From NCBI RefSeq assembly GCF_000003815.2, contig NC_049982.1, positions 8,366,542 through 8,430,541 of the forward strand: a stretch of 64,000 nt of DNA. Direction: 5' to 3'. The stretch comes from Branchiostoma floridae. Taxonomy: Eukaryota > Chordata > Leptocardii > Amphioxiformes > Branchiostomatidae. Positions 59,701-64,000 of the stretch are shown in pieces. The translations under genes and the position numbers were made by a program. The notes beneath the pieces were generated by a model. That model was not told where the DNA came from, searched no databases, and saw nothing but the letters and a program-made list of their open reading frames with translations. The first letter of the stretch is position 1. Each line of letters begins with the position of its first letter.

Positions 59701-60998
59701 TAGAAATGTGGACTACAAAATGACTGAAATTTCAATTCCCAATTACTGCATTTACCTATCTTCTGCTTCTTGGTTGCTTCTGCTGTTGTAGGACTTTCAT
59801 TTTGTTTCTTAGCTGATTTGACTGTTCCTGTCTGCTTGATCCCTTTCACAGCTATGCCTGCTTCTGCTGTTGCCTGGCTGCCCTGGCTACCAAATGCCTG
59901 GCTGCCTGTTCTTTTCTTCCCTTTGGTTTGAGTTGCCACCTTAGTTTGCTTAACTCCACGCTTTCTCTCACCAGACTGTGCTGTTCCTCCCCTTGGAGTG
60001 GCTGTCGTCCCATTGGCTTTCCTACCTGTCTTCCTCTCAGCTGGTCGAGCTTTCCCCCGAGTTGGCACTGCTGTTTTTCTGTTACCTTGACGTGCCCCAG
60101 ATGACTTTTGGGGCCTTGAGGAAGTTGGGCGCGTGCTTTGTGCTGTTCCTGGTCTCTGCCTCACGGCAGTTCCCCGAATAGTGCCTGCCTGGCTGACATT
60201 AACGGATACCTGCTTGCTGCTGTTTTTCTTCCGTTGTGCTGCTTTGGCTCTTGGTTGCAGCTGTGTGGATTGCTGTCTATTTGTAGCCTGTGCATAACTA
60301 CCCTGTGAGTGTGAGCGTGAGCTTGACCTGGTCTGTATCGGTGATCGCCTGTGGGGAGCTCTCCTTGTTGTTTCGCCAGTTATCCCACTGTGTGAAGCAC
60401 TTTGCCAAAGGCGTGGATGTTTGATACTGCTCCTTGTATTGTGATTTGTTCCATGTTGTAATGTGCTTATCCCAGCATCTTGATCCCTTCTACCGTTGCC
60501 ATGGTGCTCTCCAGCCTGGCTGGTTGTGGCCTCCTCTGCCCTCTCTCTGCTGTCACTCCTGCTCTGAGATGCGGAGGGAGGATGTCTGGATGTCCTCCGG
60601 CCGCTCCTTGTCTGTACAGGACTTGTTCTCCAGTAACCTCCCCTCCCTCTCCCCTCACTGCCGGCACTCCTGCTCTGGGCTGTAGAGGCTGGATGTTTTG
60701 GTATGTCCCCCACACCACTTCTTGTCTTCACAGGACTTCTTCTAAAATAACCAACCCTCTCCCTTTGTTGGACTCTTTCTCCTTCATCTTGCTCTTCATA
60801 GAACCTCCTTCTCATTGGCTGTGCAGTGAACCCTGCTGTCAATTCAGTGTTGTGTTGGGATCTTGATGAGCATGATGACTTCGATCTTGGACCTTTCCTG
60901 CTGGTGTTGCTTGTGCTGGTACAAGCATTCCATGAGTGATATTGTTTTTGTCCATTTTGCTTTCTGTGCTGCTTTGACTGAGCAACTGCTTTAGGCAT
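56793..60998 (-). CDS. RING-finger protein with basic N-terminus and acidic Trp/Asp-rich tail, 4 coding exons
   Basis: Four coding exons give 818 aa. They are 59756-60998 (first in-frame ATG at 60998, MPKAVAQSKQH; acceptor at 61015), 59371-59486, 58718-58807 and 56793-57800. Exon 1 is Arg/Ser/Thr/Lys-rich and disordered, with three copies of a short motif (SPVKTRSG, SPVQTRSG, SPIQTRSS). Exons 2-3 form the RING: CPIC, VCRHVFC, LGC and TCPID, the C3HC3D set. The first break is at TWQQ|RRN, the same place as in the plus-strand paralog. Exon 4 is Asp/Trp/Gly/Tyr-rich and contains a 49-residue tandem duplication (GDWVIACRYRRAPEERDN and GDWVVGCDFTRAPEEWDN units), ending SSSSDEN*. The role is inferred as a nuclear RING-type ubiquitin ligase. 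No PHD or SRI domain is seen. The first non-coding exon was not located. Confidence 0.8.
58946..59003. repeat. Near-perfect 28-bp hairpin
   Basis: TTGGGATCTTATTAGGTTAT and the following bases pair with the strand ending 59003, with one substitution, one indel and almost no loop (centre about 58974). It lies in intron 2 of the minus-strand RING gene. It could be a tiny palindromic element. Confidence 0.8.
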
Positions 60999-61245
60999 CT
61001 TGCTTTCTATGAACCTGAATGTAACAGTCAATCAATGCAATGGTGTTTTCCATGAAAGTACCTGAAACAAAATAAGGACATTGATAAGAAAAAGTTTGCA
61101 GTGCTGTCACAGGGTATTGTTACCACAGAAAGAATGGTCAATGGTGAATAAAATACTTGGCAACTCTAGAATACACTCTGGTAGTGCGAACAGGGACACA
61201 TCATCAGTGATGAACCCGGGGTCATTGGGTGTTTCGGGTCTTTAA

Positions 61246-61437
61246 TCACCATACACCCTCACCCGGGCGACCCAGTCGAGGTTGATCATTCCCCGACCTG
61301 TGTCCGTGTGGCTTCCACGGTTCCCCCCTACGGAACCACAACCAACCTGAGGCTTTCTCAGCAGCCTCTAGAATATCCCTGATGGATTTCCGAAGACGGA
61401 AACCTCTTACTCCAAGGAGTTTTAACACATAAGCCAA
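61246..61437 (-). mobile_element. Possible LINE ORF fragment
   Basis: An open minus-strand frame reads SIRDILEAAEKASGWLWFRR and continues GEPWKPHGHRS, resembling the region after the reverse transcriptase core in invertebrate LINEs. Its GC content is higher than the flanks and no intact ends are seen. Assignment rests on remembered similarity only. Confidence 0.35.
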
Positions 61438-61462
61438 AGACTGCCCTGCGAAACCCCAACTA

Positions 61463-61704
61463 CTGTAAAATGCAGAAATCTTTGCGATGGTTTTATGTTT
61501 GTGGTGGCCACTTCACCGCAAATTTAAAACCACCGCAAACATTTTTTCATGGCAGTAAGAGAGTACAGTGCATGGTGCTACCGCGAACTTAAAACCACCG
61601 CGACAAGTCCTTTTTCCCGCTACAGTGAAATTAATAAATTCCCAGGAACTTATGCATTTACAGTACTGTACATTAAACCACCGCGAACATTTCTGCATTT
61701 ACAG
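61463..61704. mobile_element. Short TA-flanked MITE (~242 bp)
   Basis: CTGTAAAATGCAGAAATCTT at 61463 is the inverted counterpart of the end at 61704 (reverse complement CTGTAAATGCAGAAATGTTC), with similarity through the CGATGG/CGGTGG and TTTA positions (~32 bp). TA flanks both ends (61461-61462, 61705-61706). Internal copies of ACCACCGCGA repeat the terminal motif. It is non-coding. Confidence 0.75.
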
Positions 61705-62053
61705 TATACTGCATACATCTGGTTTCCATTAGGACTTCTCATTGATAAATTACAGGGGCATGAGGCAAGCCCTTCTGTGATACATTACTCTACAGAACCT
61801 TCTGGCTATTTCCAAGCATTTAAAGTGTCTAAAAAGACACTAACAACAAGTAAAAAGGCAACAGTATAAGGGAAACTAAATTGTGCCAGTACCATATAAA
61901 TTTGTGGAAGACTGGAAAGAGTTCACCTCAAAAATGGACGAACATCATGCATCACCATCATAATTTGTTAGGTGAACATGTGGCTTCAGAAAGAGACTTT
62001 TTCACGATCAACTTTTGTCAGAATTACCGGTAAATCATGGCCAAACGGATAAC

Positions 62054-62287
62054 ATGCAGTCACTAACGTCCATGCTCAGAGAGATACTCACGGGCTATCT
62101 GAGGGACGGGAGGAACCAACGGACTAGGACGGTCGTCTGGAGAAAATATGGGACGACCAGGATTTCATGTCGAGAAAAATTGGCGCGAAAAAATATACCC
62201 TTTGACATTAGGACTAACCCAAATGGAGACTTTGTTTTTAGTTCAATGAATAAAAAGATAAAAGCTGCAATGGGAACGGCCGCATAG
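62054..62287 (+). CDS. Small hypothetical ORF, 77 codons
   Basis: A single-exon frame starts at ATG 62054 (MQSLTSMLREILTGYLRDG) and ends at TAG 62287; a second ATG at codon 7 is also possible. The peptide is basic (TRTVVWRKYGTTRISCREKL, then MNKKIKAAMGTAA). I do not recognise it. It sits in a CpG-richer stretch just upstream of the SR gene, so it could be a promoter-region transcript, a small conserved gene or chance. Confidence 0.2.
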   Translation: MQSLTSMLREILTGYLRDGRNQRTRTVVWRKYGTTRISCREKLARKNIPFDIRTNPNGDFVFSSMNKKIKAAMGTAA

Positions 62288-62436
62288 CTTAATCATATAG
62301 TTGTGATTGAAGGTTCTCTAATTATTGAGGTTCTTTGGTTTCTTGTTGTATTTTGCCAACTTAGGTACAAAATTTCTCCCTATGACGTAGTAGCATGATC
62401 CAAAGAAGCTTTCGTGCCGCGTGCAAATAGCAGGTG

Positions 62437-62496
62437 CATTTTGGGAAGAAGCATGACGTGTGCATCAACCAACGCTTGGCCGCCATCTTTGGCTTG
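62437..62496 (+). promoter_or_regulatory. Probable SRSF promoter and non-coding first exon end
   Basis: A GCCGCCATCTT motif (62479-62489, the YY1 consensus common at housekeeping start sites) is followed directly by a strong donor, GGCTTG|GTAAGT (intron from 62497). A TGACGTG CRE-like element lies at about 62453. The next SR exon opens with an acceptor at 63326, so this fits a short non-coding exon 1 spliced over an 830-bp intron. The left limit is arbitrary. Confidence 0.5.
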
Positions 62497-63332
62497 GTAA
62501 GTGAATTTACGGAAATTAAATTCTAGTAAACGCCTGTATTATACAATAAATCCACATTATAGGTATGTTTTGATGCAACGAGTAATTTCGACACATCCTG
62601 TAGCACATTATTCCGTTGAAGCGTGTGGCTTTTTTTCCCGGATTGTTGCGATGTTTACCCGATTGTGTTCCTTGTTATGGACGCCACAAGCCATCCTTCC
62701 TCATGGCACGGACCTGACTGTTTATTTGCCCAAAACCGAAAATGAATTAAACCAAGGGATTTCGTGTTGTTCTCGTCTTTTGCTGAAGTACTGGAAGCAC
62801 AGTTTGCGGGATGCACGGTAGACTATATTAGATCTGACATGTTTTTGTGTCTTCTTGTTATCAAATAATTTGCCCCCCTCCCCATTCATTGTTGTCACGC
62901 AAATGAGATCAATTACTGCGGTTTGCCAGCTAGGACTGTAGACAAGGCGTGTCAGGGCCCAGGGACATCGTGTTTGTAACGTAAGCTTGCTCTGAGCAGT
63001 TCATTGACCTCATGTACCACGTGTCCATGCAAACTGCTTGAAACTGATAGTGTGCTCTGGGTTGAAAATAAAAGAGAAGTTCTGTATCTGTGTTGTTTCC
63101 TGGTGTTAAAAAGCGCAAGGCTGCATGACGCAAGCTGAAAATTGATTGTCTGTACAAACTGTTTAATTTTTCAACGTGCCACAATCTGTAGCAGTTTATT
63201 TTGAGCGAAATGGTATTTGTGTCAAAGGTTTATAATTTGACTTTTGGGACATGGGCACAGTTTAATCTGTCAGTGTTGTATGAGAAATGCATTTATACTG
63301 TAGCATTTATTTGCCCTTTGCTCCAGATCATC

Positions 63333-63871
63333 ATGTCGAGGTATGGGAGAGATCCGCGGGACCAGTGTCCCCTGGACTGCAAGGTCTACGTGGGGGACCT
63401 CGGCACACGCGGTAACGAACGGGAGCTTCGAGACATCTTCAGCTACTACGGCCCCTTGAGAAACGTCTGGGTGGCTCGCAACCCTCCAGGCTTCGCGTTT
63501 GTGGAGTTCGAGGACCCCCGTGATGCTAAGGATGCCGTCAAGCACCTGGACAGAAGGTGATCCTAAACAGGATTTCACATAATCATAATCTTTTCTTTAG
63601 ATGAGTGATTTACCATTACATCTGTACAATCTGTTTCATTTACCAAGAGATGAGCTTGATCAGTTCTAATGATTGTTCTAGAGGGGGTCACAGGCTGTAA
63701 AGAAGAGTGGATGTCAGCCTGGCCCTCTAAATTGTTTTGTACATACATATAGTATGCATTATTTTGTAACCTAACTTCTAGAGGTTTTGAGGAAGATAAT
63801 CGTTGTAACTGACTGTTTTTTCCCCTCCAGAGAGATCTGTGGAGCGCCAGCTCGTGTGGAGATGTCCACAG
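63333..63871 (+). CDS. SRSF3: SR splicing factor, SRSF3/SRSF7 type, 3'-partial
   Basis: Two exons are in the window: 63327-63556 (ATG at 63333) and 63831-63871; the gene continues to the right. The start MSRYGRDP is followed by one RRM with RNP2 VYVGDL and RNP1 [18 protein letters not shown] and [18 protein letters not shown] match the SRSF3/SRSF7 RRM almost exactly, and [14 protein letters not shown] is the usual RRM end. The RS domain, and any CCHC knuckle that would mark SRSF7, lie outside the window, so SRSF3 and SRSF7 cannot be separated here. Genomic linkage with DNAH8 and NFYA favours SRSF3. The role is exon-enhancer binding, splice-site choice and mRNA export. Confidence 0.88.
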
Positions 63872-64000
63872 GTATGCATGTCTATTAGAATATCCTGTGT
63901 TTTTCTGCTTACTGTCTGATGATTTAAAAGTATAATTTGCAGTCAACTTTCAGACAATTGACATAAGGATTACAGAGGGTTAATGATCTTTCTTTTTTCC

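Larger units (their letters stand above)
61015..62465. other. Intergenic space between RING gene and SR gene
   Basis: This region holds a LINE-like fragment (61246-61437), a small MITE (61463-61704) and a short open frame in a CpG-richer part (62054-62287). It should contain the non-coding 5' exon and promoter of the minus-strand RING gene, and the promoter of the SR gene. I could not place the RING gene's first exon. Confidence 0.5.

Noticed and set aside
1-64000. CRISPR arrays, operons, prophage or bacterial mobile elements
   Set aside because: The window is an intron-rich animal locus; no regularly spaced repeats or prokaryotic gene signals were seen.

Overview
This is eukaryotic nuclear DNA: about 64 kb with short exons (roughly 60-370 nt), GT-AG introns of a few hundred bases, AT-rich introns with dispersed repeats, and no operons or ribosome binding sites. 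The gene content (axonemal dynein heavy chain, SERGEF, NFYA, an SR splicing factor), tRNA-derived SINEs and intron density fit an invertebrate deuterostome, most likely a lancelet (Branchiostoma). The species is inferred, not proven.

Layout. (1) 124-35174, plus: the C-terminal ~3,470 residues of an outer-arm dynein heavy chain of the DNAH5/DNAH8 type, reconstructed as 70 coding exons. The N-terminal part lies to the left of the window. (2) 36066-41208, minus: SERGEF, a seven-repeat RCC1 beta-propeller protein, 11 coding exons, convergent with the dynein gene. (3) 41209-41509: a CpG-rich probable bidirectional promoter with ETS-like, E-box and inverted CCAAT elements. (4) 42771-46591, plus: NFYA, the DNA-binding subunit of the CCAAT factor, 8 coding exons. 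(5) 49541-54109, plus, and 56793-60998, minus: two tail-to-tail genes for RING-finger proteins with a basic/Ser-rich N-terminus, a PHRF1/SCAF11-style C3HC3D RING and a very acidic, repetitive C-terminus. Their RING exons are identical in length and phase, so they are an inverted paralogous pair. (6) 62.4 kb to the right edge, plus: the start of an SRSF3/SRSF7-type SR protein gene.

The genes do not form one pathway: ciliary motility, a GEF-like propeller, CCAAT transcription, RING ligases and splicing. What links them is ancestry. Human DNAH8, NFYA and SRSF3 all lie on 6p21, so the window seems to keep an old chordate linkage. Mobile DNA includes two ~900-bp TA-flanked elements that are nearly identical, older relics of the same family, two tRNA-derived SINEs, a small MITE, several foldback elements and a zinc-knuckle ORF probably derived from a retroelement.

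The most notable observations are the inverted RING pair, the CCAAT pairs at NFYA, a degenerate copy of the last dynein exon beside an assembly gap, a tandem 110-bp duplication of an exon end with its splice donor, two GC-AG introns, and one-base reading-frame breaks in the dynein and SERGEF genes. Exon boundaries were read by eye from splice consensus plus protein continuity. Reading phase was checked across every exon of the six genes. No alignments or searches were run.
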